From assembly GCF_900089955.1 (NCBI RefSeq), contig NZ_FLQX01000155.1:1-46217 (forward strand): 46,217 nucleotides of DNA, given 5' to 3'. Below, one piece after another: positions 37,853 through 46,217 of this stretch. The notes under the pieces are model-generated. The model saw nothing but the letters and a program-made list of their open reading frames with translations, was not told where the DNA came from and made no database searches. This DNA comes from Candidatus Accumulibacter aalborgensis. GTDB taxonomy: Bacteria > Pseudomonadota > Gammaproteobacteria > Burkholderiales > Rhodocyclaceae. Position 1 is the first letter of the stretch. Each line of letters starts with the position of its first letter. The position numbers were made by a program, and so were the translations under genes.

Positions 37853-38827
37853 ATGGACAGCAGTGGACTATTTAAACCGCGCATCATCGATGTGCAGAGC
37901 TTGTCGCCGGTGCATGCGCGAGTGGTCATGGAGCCGTTCGAGCGTGGCTACGGCCACACCCTGGGCAATGCGCTGCGCCGGATTCTGCTTTCCTCGATGC
38001 CTGGTTACGCGCCAACCGAGGTCAGCATAGAGGGCGTGCTCCATGAGTATTCGACGATCGACGGAGTGCAGGAAGACGTCGTTGATATCCTGCTGAACCT
38101 GAAGGGTGTCGTCTTCAAGCTGCATAACCGGGAGGAGGTCGTCCTTCATCTGCGCAGCGAAGGGAAGGGCGTCGTTCGGGCGGCCGACATCGAAGTTTCA
38201 CACGATGTCGAGATCATCAACCCTGAGCACGTGATCGCGCATCTCTCGGCTGGTGGCAAGCTGGCAATGGAACTCAAGGTAGAGCAGTCGCGCGGCTATC
38301 TCGCCGGTAACCTCAGGCAGATCGGCGATGGCAGCAAGAGCATCGGCAAGCTGGTTCTCGATGCGTCGTTCAGCCCGGTTCGCCGGGTCAGTTACGCTGT
38401 CGAGAGCGCACGCGTCGAGCAGCGGACGGACCTCGACAAACTGATCATGGACATCGAGACCAACGGTGCCATCGAGCCCGAGGAGGCGATTCGCACCGCC
38501 GCTCGCATCTTGATGGAGCAACTGTCGGTATTTGCCGACCTTGCCGGGACGGCGATGCCGGTCGAGTACCAGAAAACGGTCCAGGTGGATCCGCTTTTGC
38601 TGCGTCCGGTTGACGACCTTGAGCTGACGGTTCGTTCAGCCAACTGTCTGAAGGCGGAAAATATCTATTACATCGGTGATTTGATCCAGCGCACCGAGAA
38701 TGAGTTGCTCAAGACCCCGAACCTCGGTCGAAAGTCGCTTAATGAAATCAAGGAAGTGCTGGCTGCACGTGGCCTGACACTGGGCATGAAGCTCGAGAAC
38801 TGGCCGCCGGCCGGGCTCGAGAAATAA
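37853..38827 (+). CDS. rpoA: RNA polymerase alpha subunit
   Basis: A 324-residue alpha subunit. The N-terminal domain ([20 protein letters not shown]) forms the dimer that nucleates polymerase assembly; the C-terminal domain has [20 protein letters not shown] and [19 protein letters not shown], the UP-element and activator-binding helices. It lies between rpsD and rplQ as in most bacteria. Confidence 0.98.
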   Translation: MDSSGLFKPRIIDVQSLSPVHARVVMEPFERGYGHTLGNALRRILLSSMPGYAPTEVSIEGVLHEYSTIDGVQEDVVDILLNLKGVVFKLHNREEVVLHLRSEGKGVVRAADIEVSHDVEIINPEHVIAHLSAGGKLAMELKVEQSRGYLAGNLRQIGDGSKSIGKLVLDASFSPVRRVSYAVESARVEQRTDLDKLIMDIETNGAIEPEEAIRTAARILMEQLSVFADLAGTAMPVEYQKTVQVDPLLLRPVDDLELTVRSANCLKAENIYYIGDLIQRTENELLKTPNLGRKSLNEIKEVLAARGLTLGMKLENWPPAGLEK

Positions 38828-38857
38828 GCCGCCGGAAAAGAACAGGAAGGAATCGAT

Positions 38858-39256
38858 ATGCGTCACCGTTTGGGTCTCCGCAAACTGAATCGTACCAGCT
38901 CTCATCGCCTGGCGATGTTGCGCAACATGACCGTCTCGCTGCTTCGCGAGGAGACCATCAAGACGACCTTGCCCAAGGCCAAGGAGCTTCGTCGGGTGGT
39001 CGAGCCGATCATCACGCTCGGCAAGAAGCCGAGTCTCGCGAACCGGCGCCTGGCTTTTGACCGTTTACGCGACCGCGACATGGTAGTCAAGGTGTTCGAT
39101 GAACTCGGGCCTCGTTACGCCACGCGCAATGGCGGCTATCTGCGGATACTGAAGTGTGGTTTCCGGGATGGTGACAACGCGCCCATGGCATTGGTCGAAT
39201 TGCTCGACCAGCCTGAAGCAGGTGGCGATAGTGCTTCCGGGGGAAGCGGCGCCTGA
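38858..39256 (+). CDS. rplQ: 50S ribosomal protein L17
   Basis: A 132-residue L17 near the tunnel exit. [20 protein letters not shown] is the family start and [20 protein letters not shown] the conserved C-terminal part. A short Gly/Ser-rich tail follows. Last gene of the alpha block, followed 29 bases later by an intrinsic terminator. Confidence 0.98.
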   Translation: MRHRLGLRKLNRTSSHRLAMLRNMTVSLLREETIKTTLPKAKELRRVVEPIITLGKKPSLANRRLAFDRLRDRDMVVKVFDELGPRYATRNGGYLRILKCGFRDGDNAPMALVELLDQPEAGGDSASGGSGA

Positions 39257-39284
39257 GCAGATGAGGTCGCGTATTGAATCCAGG

Positions 39285-39309
39285 AAAGCCAGGCCATGCC
39301 TGGCTTTTT
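39285..39309 (+). terminator. Intrinsic terminator of the alpha block
   Basis: AAAGCCAGG (39285-39293), a CCATG loop, CCTGGCTTT (39299-39307) and further T residues: a perfect 9-bp stem ending in a T-run of five. It ends the ribosomal supercluster. Being nearly symmetrical (A-run before, T-run after), it could also serve the convergent ABC transporter gene. Confidence 0.88.
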
Positions 39310-39340
39310 GCGCTCAGGTGGCGGCCAGCGAGGCCTGTAA

Positions 39341-41158
39341 CTAGCCTGCGCACGGCTCGGCACTTGACTCTTCGAGCTGCTGGAGGGCCCACATCTGTGC
39401 ATACAGGCCTTCCGCTTCGAGCAGTTCAAGGTGCGCTCCGCGTTCGACGATACGGCCGGCGTCCATGACCAGAATCTGGTCGGCATTCATGATCGTAGAC
39501 AGGCGATGGGCAACCACCAGTGTCGTCCGTCCGCACGCCGCGTGGTCGAGGCTGGCCTGGATCGCTTTCTCGGTTTTCGAGTCGAGGGCCGATGTAGCCT
39601 CATCGAAAATCAGCACCGGCGGGTTTTTCAACAAAGCGCGGGCGATTGCGACACGCTGCTTCTCGCCGCCGGAAAGCTTGAGACCGCGCTCGCCGACCCG
39701 GGTTTGATAGCCGTCAGGGAGCAGCCGGATGAATGCCGCGAGTTGTGCTGCCTCGGCCGCCGCCAGCACCTCATCGTGGCTGGCTTCCGGGCGGCCGTAG
39801 TGGATGTTGTAGTAGATCGTATCGTTGAACAGCACGGTGTCCTGGGGAACGATGCCGATCGCAGCGCGCAGGCTCGACTGCGTGAGCTGGCGCAGATCGG
39901 TCCCGTTGATCAGTATCCGGCCGCCGCTGACGTCGTAGAAGCGGTAGAGAAGGCGAGCGAGGGTCGACTTTCCGGATCCGGACTCACCGACGACGGCGAC
40001 CGTGCGTCCGGCCGGGACTGAAAACGTGACTTGGTGCAGGATCTGCCGGTTTGCTTCATAGAAGAAATCGACCCCGGCAAAGCGGAGTTCGACTTCCCCG
40101 GGCACGAGCGCTGTGGCGTCGGGGGAGTCGGCGATTTCCCGATTGACGGCGAGCAAACCGAACATTCGCTCGATATCGGCCAGTGACTGGCGGATTTCGC
40201 GGTACACGACGCCAAGGAAGTTGAGCGGCATGTAGAGCTGAATCAGGAAAGCGTTGACTAGCACCAGGTCGCCAATGGTCATCGTTCCGGCGACGACGCC
40301 GCTCGCTGCCCGCCACATCATTGCCGTGACGCCGAGCGCGATTATTATCTGTTGGCCCAGGTTAAGCCAGGAAAGCGAGACCTGGCTTCGCGTCGCGGCG
40401 TCTTCCCAGTGCCGCATCTGCTGGTCGTAGCGCCGCGCCTCATACTCCTCGTTGTTGAAATACTTGACCGTTTCGTAGTTCAGCAGACTGTCGACAGCGC
40501 GCGTATTGGCGGCTGAATCAGCCTCGTTGAGTTTGCGGCGAATGTCTATTCGCCAGTTGCTGACCTTGACCGTGAACACGATGTAGGCGGTGAGCGAAAG
40601 CAGGGTGATGAGGACAAACGAGCTGTCGTAGCGCGCGAACAGGATGCCGAGGACGAGCGTGATTTCGACCAGCGTCGGCAGGATGGAATAGAGGGTGTAG
40701 CTGATCAGACTGGAGATTGAACGGCTGCCGCGCTCGACATCGCGCGAAACGCCGCCGGTCTGCCGCTGCAGATGGAAGCGAAGTGACAGTTCGTGCAGGT
40801 GGCGGAAGACTTCGAGGGCGATACGGCGAACTGCTCGTTGGGTGACGCGGGCAAAAAGAATCTCGCGCAGCTCGGCAAACAGAGAGGTCGAAAAACGCAG
40901 AGCGCCGTACAGCAGGAGTAACAGGACGGGTAGCGCCATTGCCTGCTGGGCGCTGGTCAGGTCATCGATCATGGACTTGAAGACCAGCGGCACGGCCACG
41001 TTGGCCAGCTTGGCGGAAAACAGACACGCCAGCGCCAGGATGACGCGCCATTTGTATTGCCACAGGTAGGGAACGAGCTTGTTCAGCGTCAGCCACAGGT
41101 GGCTGTCGCCAACGGGCGCCCGATCGGCGGCAGAGGAGGAACTGGCGGCGCTGCGCAT
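39341..41158 (-). CDS. Atm1-type ABC exporter, fused membrane and ATPase domains
   Basis: A 605-residue half-transporter. Six membrane helices lie in about residues 25-330, then an ATPase with Walker A GESGSGKST (near 391), signature LSGGEKQRVAIARALL (near 493) and Walker B LIFDEATSALDS (near 514). It resembles the Atm1/HMT1 group, which exports glutathione-linked sulfur or metal conjugates; the substrate here is not determined. ATG 41158 is preferred; the frame upstream to 41392 crosses promoter DNA and has no family character. Convergent with rplQ and divergent from the TetR gene. Confidence 0.88.
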   Translation of the reverse strand: MRSAASSSSAADRAPVGDSHLWLTLNKLVPYLWQYKWRVILALACLFSAKLANVAVPLVFKSMIDDLTSAQQAMALPVLLLLLYGALRFSTSLFAELREILFARVTQRAVRRIALEVFRHLHELSLRFHLQRQTGGVSRDVERGSRSISSLISYTLYSILPTLVEITLVLGILFARYDSSFVLITLLSLTAYIVFTVKVSNWRIDIRRKLNEADSAANTRAVDSLLNYETVKYFNNEEYEARRYDQQMRHWEDAATRSQVSLSWLNLGQQIIIALGVTAMMWRAASGVVAGTMTIGDLVLVNAFLIQLYMPLNFLGVVYREIRQSLADIERMFGLLAVNREIADSPDATALVPGEVELRFAGVDFFYEANRQILHQVTFSVPAGRTVAVVGESGSGKSTLARLLYRFYDVSGGRILINGTDLRQLTQSSLRAAIGIVPQDTVLFNDTIYYNIHYGRPEASHDEVLAAAEAAQLAAFIRLLPDGYQTRVGERGLKLSGGEKQRVAIARALLKNPPVLIFDEATSALDSKTEKAIQASLDHAACGRTTLVVAHRLSTIMNADQILVMDAGRIVERGAHLELLEAEGLYAQMWALQQLEESSAEPCAG

Positions 41159-41193
41159 GATAGTGGCTAGTCGATGGGGTGGTTGACCTGCCG

Positions 41194-41223
41194 AGTATGC
41201 CCTTTTGCCGGGCCATGTCTCAA
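41194..41223 (-). promoter_or_regulatory. Possible promoter of the ABC exporter
   Basis: On the minus strand TTGAGA (41223-41218), 18 bp, CATACT (41199-41194). The -35 is good and the -10 fair. Start would be near 41187, leaving a short leader before ATG 41158. The TetR operator lies about 60-80 bases further upstream, outside this promoter. Confidence 0.4.
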
Positions 41224-41254
41224 GGTCTGCGCAGAAAGATGCCGGAAAAAAGCC

Positions 41255-41283
41255 TTGCATTCGACGCTCGGTGGCCATAAAAT
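41255..41283 (+). promoter_or_regulatory. Sigma70 promoter of the tetR-fad operon
   Basis: TTGCAT (41255-41260), 17 bp, TAAAAT (41278-41283). Predicted start near 41290, inside the palindrome at 41283-41300, so a protein bound there would block transcription. The start position also rules against translation from 41296 and supports ATG 41362 for the regulator. Confidence 0.65.
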
Positions 41284-41300
41284 TAAAACGAACGTTTGAA
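41283..41300. promoter_or_regulatory. Candidate TetR operator overlapping the start of tetR-fad transcription
   Basis: TTAAAACGAACGTTTGAA is an 18-bp inverted repeat with a perfect core AAACG-AA-CGTTT. It overlaps the last base of the -10 and the predicted transcription start. It resembles, from memory, the AAAC(N2-4)GTTT box of PsrA, the TetR regulator of fatty acid genes in Pseudomonas. Autoregulation is inferred. Confidence 0.65.
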
Positions 41301-41361
41301 CGATGCGCCATTACATGACCTTGCGCTCTTCGCGCTTCAACTTTCCTGGACCAGTGAGCTA

Positions 41362-42138
41362 ATGCCCGATCAAAAGTCAGGTCAAGATACACGCGAGCGA
41401 ATTCTCGATATCGCCGAACGTCTGTTCATGGAGAACGGTTATGAAGCGACGTCGATGCGGATGATCACGGGCGCAGCCGAGGTCAATCTGGCGGCGGTGA
41501 ACTACCATTTTGGGTCCAAGGAAGCGCTGCTGCGTGAAGTCTTCCGGCGCCGTTTGTCGTGGCTCAACGGTGAGCGCCTGGTGGCCCTCGACAAGCTCGA
41601 AGCGCAAGCCGGCGGCGCGGCGCTCAAACCATCTCAGATCCTGGAAGCCTTCTTCGGCACCCTGTTGCGCATGGGTGAGGACGAGTCTCTCGGCGGAATG
41701 ACCTTCCTGCGCCTGCTCGGCCGAACGCTGACCGAACCTGCCGAGTTCATCCGCACGTTCTTTGCCGGCGAATATGCGCAAGTGATTGATCGCTACAAGC
41801 TGGCCTTGTTTCGCGCCTTGCCTGATGTGCCGAAAGCGGAGATCGTCTGGCGTCTGCATTTCATGCTCGGCGCCATGTCGTATGCCATCGCCGGTACCGA
41901 TGTACTACAGGTGGTCACTGGCTGTGGGCTGGGCGATCTTGCCGGTGAAGGCGGCAGCGATGGTGCCGGCGATACGGCCCTGGCCAGGCGTCTCGCTCAG
42001 CGGCTGATGCCTTTTCTGCTCGGTGGCCTGCGGGCGCCGTTGCCGCAGTTGCTCGACGTAGCGCACAAACCAGCCGTGACCCATGACGGCGCGGGAGTTC
42101 AGATTCATGATTCAGGCATCAACGCCCAAAACCAATGA
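41362..42138 (+). CDS. TetR-family regulator of the fad operon (PsrA/FadR-like candidate)
   Basis: A 258-residue regulator. The N-terminal helix-turn-helix is typical: TRERILDIAERLFMENGYEA, then SMRMITGAAEVNLAAVNYHF and GSKEALLREVF. The C-terminal half is the ligand-binding and dimer domain, length normal for acyl-CoA-sensing members. It is first in a run tetR-fadE-thiolase-fadJ/B, so release by fatty acyl-CoA is a reasonable inference. ATG 41362 is chosen from the DNA-binding domain position and promoter; its Shine-Dalgarno is weak (GTGAG). The stop overlaps a possible earlier fadE ATG. Confidence 0.88.
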   Translation: MPDQKSGQDTRERILDIAERLFMENGYEATSMRMITGAAEVNLAAVNYHFGSKEALLREVFRRRLSWLNGERLVALDKLEAQAGGAALKPSQILEAFFGTLLRMGEDESLGGMTFLRLLGRTLTEPAEFIRTFFAGEYAQVIDRYKLALFRALPDVPKAEIVWRLHFMLGAMSYAIAGTDVLQVVTGCGLGDLAGEGGSDGAGDTALARRLAQRLMPFLLGGLRAPLPQLLDVAHKPAVTHDGAGVQIHDSGINAQNQ

Positions 42139-42152
42139 CAGGAGTAACAGCC

Positions 42153-44504
42153 ATGCTCACAACGATCATCTCGGCCCTCATCGGCGTCACTCTGGTGAGC
42201 CTGGCCGTGCTGATCAGCGTCCGTCCCTTGCGGCGAGAGCTGATCAGCCGGTCCATTTTCAAGACTTACAAGCGGATTCTGCCGCAGATGTCCGACACCG
42301 AGCGTGAAGCGCTCGAAGCCGGTACGGTGTGGTGGGACGGCGAACTCTTTCGCGGCAACCCTGACTGGAACAAGCTGCTCGCCTATCCGGTGCCCACGCT
42401 GAGCGCCGAAGAACAGTCCTTCATGGACCACGAGACCGAGCAGGCGTGTGCGCTGGTTGATGACTGGCAGGTGACCCACGAGCTGTACGATCTGCCGCCC
42501 GAGGCGTGGCAGTACATCAAGGACAAGGGCTTTCTCGGGATGATCATTCCCAAGAAGTACGGGGGTCTGGAGTTTTCCGCTTACGGCCACTCGCAGATCG
42601 TCACCAAGCTGTCAACGCGCTGCTCGGCGCTGGCGGTATCGGTGATGGTGCCGAACTCGCTAGGGCCCGCCGAACTTCTGCTGCACTACGGAACTGAAGC
42701 GCAAAAGAACCACTTTCTGCCGCGGCTGGCCAAGGGACTTGAGATTCCAGCCTTCGCACTGACCAGTCCGTGGGCCGGCTCCGATGCAGCCTCGATTCCC
42801 GATGTCGGCATCGTCTGCAGGGGCCTCTGGCAAGGCAAGGAGGTGGTCGGCATGCGGGTCACCTGGGACAAGCGCTACATCACGCTCGGCCCGGTGTGTA
42901 CCATCCTTGGACTGGCTTTCCATCTCTTTGACCCGGATGGCTTGCTCGGCGCCAAGAAACACATCGGCATCACCTGTGCGCTGGTACCGCGCGACACGCC
43001 GGGTGCCGAGATCGGTCGCCGCCACTTTCCCCTGAACGCCATGTTCATGAACGGCCCGACGCGCGGCAAGGACGTTTTCATGCCTCTCGATTACATCATC
43101 GGTGGCCCGGCGATGGTCGGTCAGGGCTGGAGAATGCTGATGGAGTGTCTTGCGGCGGGTCGTTCGATCTCGCTTCCGTCGTCGAACACCGGTATGGCAC
43201 AAATGACTGCGCGCACCGTCGGTGCCTACGCCCGTGTGCGCAGTCAGTTTAAGATGGCCGTCGGGCGCTTCGAGGGCGTTGAAGAAGGGCTCACCCGTAT
43301 CGGTGCCTATACCTACATGATGGACGCCGTGCGCAAGATGACCGCTGGTGCCATCGACCTCGGCGAGAAGCCCTCGGTGGTTTCGGCGATCGCCAAGTAC
43401 CATGTCACCGAGCGCGCCCGCGAGGTGGTCAATGATGGCATGGACATTGTCGGCGGCAAGGGGATCTGCCTCGGGCCTTCGAACTTCCTCGGCCGCGCCT
43501 ATCAGCAACTGCCGATCGGAATTACCGTCGAGGGTGCCAATATCCTGACCCGCAGCCTGATCCTCTTTGGCCAGGGAGCCATCCGCTGCCACCCCTACGT
43601 TTTGAAGGAGATGAAGTCTGCCTTCAACCCGGACGGCGTACAGGGGCTGCGTGACTTCGACGAGGCCTTGTTCGGCCACGTCGGCTTCACCATCAAACAT
43701 GGCTGCCGCGCCTTCCTGAAAGGGCTGACCGGTTCGCATTTCGTTTCGGTGCCGGCCAATGTGGCCCCGGAAACGAAGCGCTACTATCAGCAACTGACGC
43801 GTTTCTCGGCCGCCTTTGCTTTCCTTGCCGACATCTCGATGCTGGTCCTCGGTGGCGAGCTGAAGCGGCGCGAAAAGCTCTCGGCGCGACTGGGGGACAT
43901 CCTCTCGATGCTCTATCTGTGCTCGGCGACGCTCAAGCGCTACGAGTCGGAAGGGCGTCAGCCGACCGATGCTCCACTGATGCACTGGGCGATGTGGGAC
44001 GCGATGTACAAGGCACAGATGGCTTTCGACGGTGTGATCGCCAATTTCCCGGTGCGCTGGATCGGACGCTCCCTGTATCGCATCGTTTTCCCGCTCGGTC
44101 ACCCCTACGACGTGCCGTCGGACCGGATCGGCCACAAGGTGGCCAAATTGCTGATCGAACCGTCCGCTTCCCGCGATCGTCTGACTGCTGAATGCTATCT
44201 ACCCGGCACCGAGACCGAGGCCGTCGGTGCACTCGAACTGGCACTGGTGGCAACCATCGCCGCCGAACCGATCGAAGCCAAGATTCGCGCTGCCGAAAAG
44301 AGTGGCGTGCTGGCCGATAATCCGGATGCCAACGTCCGCGACCTGGCGCACGCGGCTTTCGCCGCCGGTATCGTCACCCCGGCAGAATACGCTGTCCTCA
44401 AGCGGCGCAATGAACTTCGTGACATCGTCATTCGTGTCGACGATTTTCCGCACGACCTGGGCCGTAGCCGGCAGCAACCGCTGCTGCATAAAGCGGCGGC
44501 CTAG
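42153..44504 (+). CDS. fadE: Acyl-CoA dehydrogenase, FadE type
   Basis: A 783-residue FAD enzyme catalysing the first step of beta-oxidation, acyl-CoA to trans-2-enoyl-CoA. It is the long FadE form (E. coli 814), with an N-terminal hydrophobic helix (residues about 2-22) that probably ties it to the membrane. Typical parts: GMIIPKKYGGLEFSAYGHSQ, ALTSPWAGSDAASIPD, GGKGICLGPSNFLGRAYQQL and a C-terminal domain specific to this form. ATG 42153 with GGAG eight bases upstream is preferred to ATG 42135, which overlaps the tetR stop. Confidence 0.93.
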   Translation: MLTTIISALIGVTLVSLAVLISVRPLRRELISRSIFKTYKRILPQMSDTEREALEAGTVWWDGELFRGNPDWNKLLAYPVPTLSAEEQSFMDHETEQACALVDDWQVTHELYDLPPEAWQYIKDKGFLGMIIPKKYGGLEFSAYGHSQIVTKLSTRCSALAVSVMVPNSLGPAELLLHYGTEAQKNHFLPRLAKGLEIPAFALTSPWAGSDAASIPDVGIVCRGLWQGKEVVGMRVTWDKRYITLGPVCTILGLAFHLFDPDGLLGAKKHIGITCALVPRDTPGAEIGRRHFPLNAMFMNGPTRGKDVFMPLDYIIGGPAMVGQGWRMLMECLAAGRSISLPSSNTGMAQMTARTVGAYARVRSQFKMAVGRFEGVEEGLTRIGAYTYMMDAVRKMTAGAIDLGEKPSVVSAIAKYHVTERAREVVNDGMDIVGGKGICLGPSNFLGRAYQQLPIGITVEGANILTRSLILFGQGAIRCHPYVLKEMKSAFNPDGVQGLRDFDEALFGHVGFTIKHGCRAFLKGLTGSHFVSVPANVAPETKRYYQQLTRFSAAFAFLADISMLVLGGELKRREKLSARLGDILSMLYLCSATLKRYESEGRQPTDAPLMHWAMWDAMYKAQMAFDGVIANFPVRWIGRSLYRIVFPLGHPYDVPSDRIGHKVAKLLIEPSASRDRLTAECYLPGTETEAVGALELALVATIAAEPIEAKIRAAEKSGVLADNPDANVRDLAHAAFAAGIVTPAEYAVLKRRNELRDIVIRVDDFPHDLGRSRQQPLLHKAAA

Positions 44505-44594
44505 AAAGTCGCAGATCCCGAGAAAAGGGGCGAGGAGCTTTGTTCCGTGTCTCTGTCTTGTGCCGGGAGAGGAGGCATGAAAGAAGGAGAGCAA

Positions 44595-45884
44595 ATGGGA
44601 TTCGAGCCGGTGTTCGTCGTGGATGGCGCCAGAACGCCCTTCCTCAAGGGGCGCAATGTGCCGGGGCCGTTCGCGGCCAGTGATCTGGCGGTCCAGGCGG
44701 GACGCGCGCTGCTGATTCGCCAGCCGTTCGCGCCGACCGACCTCGACGAGGTCATTCTCGGTTGCGCCAGTCCGTCGCCCGACGAAGTGAATATTGGCCG
44801 CGTCGTTGCGCTGCGTCTCGGCTGTGGTCACCAGGTGCCAGCCTGGACGGTGATGCGCAACTGTGCCAGCGGCATGCAGGCGCTCGACTCGGCGATGGCC
44901 AACATTCAGAACCGACGCTCACAACTCGTTCTCGCCGGTGGTGTCGATGCGCTCTCGCACGCGCCGCTCCTTTACTCAGAGGCGATGGTGCGCTGGTTTG
45001 CCCGCATGATGCAGGCGAAAACGGTCGGCCAGAAAATTGGCACCTTCGCCCGCCTGCGCCCTGCGCAACTGTTGTCGCCGGTCATTGGCCTGCTCAAGGG
45101 CCTGACCGACCCGGTCGTTGGCTTGCTGATGGGGCAGACCGCCGAGAATCTCGCCTGGCGCTTCGGCATCTCTCGTCAGCAGATGGACCAGTACAGCGTG
45201 CGCAGCCACCAGCGTGCCGTCGCCGCTCGCGCCGCCGGGCATCTCGCCGAGATCGTTCCGCTGATCGACGCCAACGGTCACGTTTATGGCGAGGATGACG
45301 GCGTGCGCGCAGATTCGAGCGTCGCCGGGCTGGCCAGGCTCAAACCCTTCTTCGATCGCAAGTACGGCCGCATCACCCCCGGCAACAGCTCGCAGATCAG
45401 CGATGGGGCGGCCTGGCTGATCCTGGCCTCCGCGGCGGCTGTCGACCGGTGGCAACTGCAGCCGCTGGGTCGGATCACCGACAGCCAATGGGCAGGCCTC
45501 GACCCGGCGCAGATGGGTCTCGGCCCGGTCCATGCGGTGACACCGATTCTGCAACGGCATCAGCTCATGCTCGCCGACATCGACCTCTGGGAAATCAATG
45601 AAGCCTTTGCCGCACAAGTCCTCGGCTGTCTTGCCGCCTGGGAATCGGACGAGTACTGCCGCGAGCAGCTTGATCTGACCGGTGCTCTCGGATCGCTGTC
45701 CCAGGAGCGCCTCAATGTCGATGGCAGCGCCATCGCCGTCGGTCACCCGGTGGGTGCTTCCGGCGCACGCATCGTCCTGCACCTGCTGCACGCCCTGCGC
45801 GCTGCCGACGCCCGGCGGGGTATCGCCGCGATATGTGTCGGCGGTGGTCAGGGTGGGGCCATGCTGGTCGAAACGACCACTTGA
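44595..45884 (+). CDS. fadI: 3-ketoacyl-CoA thiolase, FadI-type
   Basis: A 429-residue thiolase performing the last beta-oxidation step, cleaving 3-ketoacyl-CoA with CoA. The nucleophile is C90 in NCASGMQ; GHPVGASGARI supplies the catalytic His and CVGGGQGGAM the second Cys. The internal insert GLLKGLTDPVVGLLMGQTAEN resembles FadI more than FadA or PhaA; that subgrouping is from memory. ATG 44595 (MGFEPVFVVDGARTPF) follows AAGGAGA; ATG 44577 sits one base from GGAGG and is less likely. Confidence 0.88.
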   Translation: MGFEPVFVVDGARTPFLKGRNVPGPFAASDLAVQAGRALLIRQPFAPTDLDEVILGCASPSPDEVNIGRVVALRLGCGHQVPAWTVMRNCASGMQALDSAMANIQNRRSQLVLAGGVDALSHAPLLYSEAMVRWFARMMQAKTVGQKIGTFARLRPAQLLSPVIGLLKGLTDPVVGLLMGQTAENLAWRFGISRQQMDQYSVRSHQRAVAARAAGHLAEIVPLIDANGHVYGEDDGVRADSSVAGLARLKPFFDRKYGRITPGNSSQISDGAAWLILASAAAVDRWQLQPLGRITDSQWAGLDPAQMGLGPVHAVTPILQRHQLMLADIDLWEINEAFAAQVLGCLAAWESDEYCREQLDLTGALGSLSQERLNVDGSAIAVGHPVGASGARIVLHLLHALRAADARRGIAAICVGGGQGGAMLVETTT

Positions 45885-45904
45885 ACGCAGAAACAGGAAC
45901 ACTC

Positions 45905-46217
45905 ATGAACATCAATATCACCCCCTACCAGCACTGGCGGCTGCAGGTTAACGCCGAGGGCGTCGTCTGGGCAACGCTGGACAAGGCCGGCGAGTCGACC
46001 AATTCACTGTCCACCGTGGTGATGAGCGAACTTGCCGGAATTCTCGACCAGTTCGACAGCAACCCACCGAAGGGGCTGGTCTTCCGTTCAGGCAAGTCGG
46101 CCGGTTTCATCGCCGGCGCCGACATCCAGGAGTTCACGCAGGTCGCTAGTGCCGAACGAATAAGGATAGATCGTGCGAAGCCACGATCTGATCCGTTTGT
46201 TGGACGAGCCCGGGCCG
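45905..46217 (+). CDS. fadJ: Partial FadJ/FadB-type enoyl-CoA hydratase/3-hydroxyacyl-CoA dehydrogenase, with apparent frameshift at the end
   Basis: Only the first ~104 codons are in the window. The N-terminus is crotonase-like: WRLQVNAEGVVWATLDKAGE and GLVFRSGKSAGFIAGADIQE with the oxyanion-hole segment IAGADI. Following the thiolase by 20 bases, it would be the bifunctional second and third beta-oxidation enzyme. From about 46151 the frame loses family character (RIRIDRAKPRSD), while the +1 frame from 46182 reads HDLIRLLDE, which fits the family. A one-base insertion near 46178-46181, real or an error at the sequence end, is likely. Confidence 0.75.
   Translation, partial: MNINITPYQHWRLQVNAEGVVWATLDKAGESTNSLSTVVMSELAGILDQFDSNPPKGLVFRSGKSAGFIAGADIQEFTQVASAERIRIDRAKPRSDPFVGRARA

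Overview
The window is a stretch of a G+C-rich (roughly 60%) bacterial chromosome carrying the complete translation/transcription supercluster of a betaproteobacterium: tRNA-Tyr/Gly/Thr, tuf, tRNA-Trp, secE, nusG, rplKAJL, rpoBC, rpsLG, fusA, tuf, rpsJ and then the whole S10, spc and alpha blocks through rplQ. The fused str-S10-spc-alpha order, the two tuf genes flanking rpoBC/str, infA between secY and rpmJ, and the style of the accessory genes (one-chain indolepyruvate oxidoreductase, TetR-fadE-fadI-fadJ) suggest Rhodocyclales, for example a 'Candidatus Accumulibacter' relative. That assignment is inference from gene order and protein character; no database was searched.

Layout. 130-877: a two-gene minimal nucleotidyltransferase/HEPN pair. 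953-2873 (minus strand): a TTG-started membrane-anchored SAM methyltransferase followed 4 nt later by a secreted sorbosone-dehydrogenase-like beta-propeller, with an 81-bp palindromic dispersed-repeat candidate upstream. 3017-6589 (minus): a 1190-residue indolepyruvate:ferredoxin oxidoreductase. 6734-39309 (plus): the information-processing supercluster, with no non-ribosomal insertions. 39341-41158 (minus): an Atm1-type ABC exporter. 41255-end (plus): a TetR regulator with a clear promoter/operator, then fadE, a FadI-type thiolase and the start of a FadJ/FadB-type gene that runs off the window and has an apparent frameshift in its last ~40 bases.

How it works together. The central block makes the ribosome, RNA polymerase, elongation factors and the SecYE translocon. 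Start codons are ATG except for rplK, rplJ, fusA and rpsD (GTG) and secY (TTG), and many genes overlap by 1-17 nt, indicating translational coupling. The long transcription unit is subdivided by sigma70-like promoters that sit on or next to the stop codon of the preceding gene (rpoC/rpsL, rpsJ/rplC, rpsQ/rplN). In the first two cases a terminator-type hairpin lies between the new promoter and the next gene, so these may be attenuated leaders. Other RNA structures are visible before rplJ (L10-leader-like), between rplL and rpoB, between rpsL and rpsG, and after the first tuf. The alpha block ends at a textbook intrinsic terminator after rplQ.

No rRNA genes, CRISPR arrays, insertion sequences or prophage genes were seen. 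No gene-free stretch exceeds 300 bases. The longest gap (10642-10924) is the L10-leader-like region. I found no convincing wholly new system; the most interesting material is regulatory (leaders, the TetR operator, the tuf pair), plus the repeat and the small nucleotidyltransferase/HEPN module.
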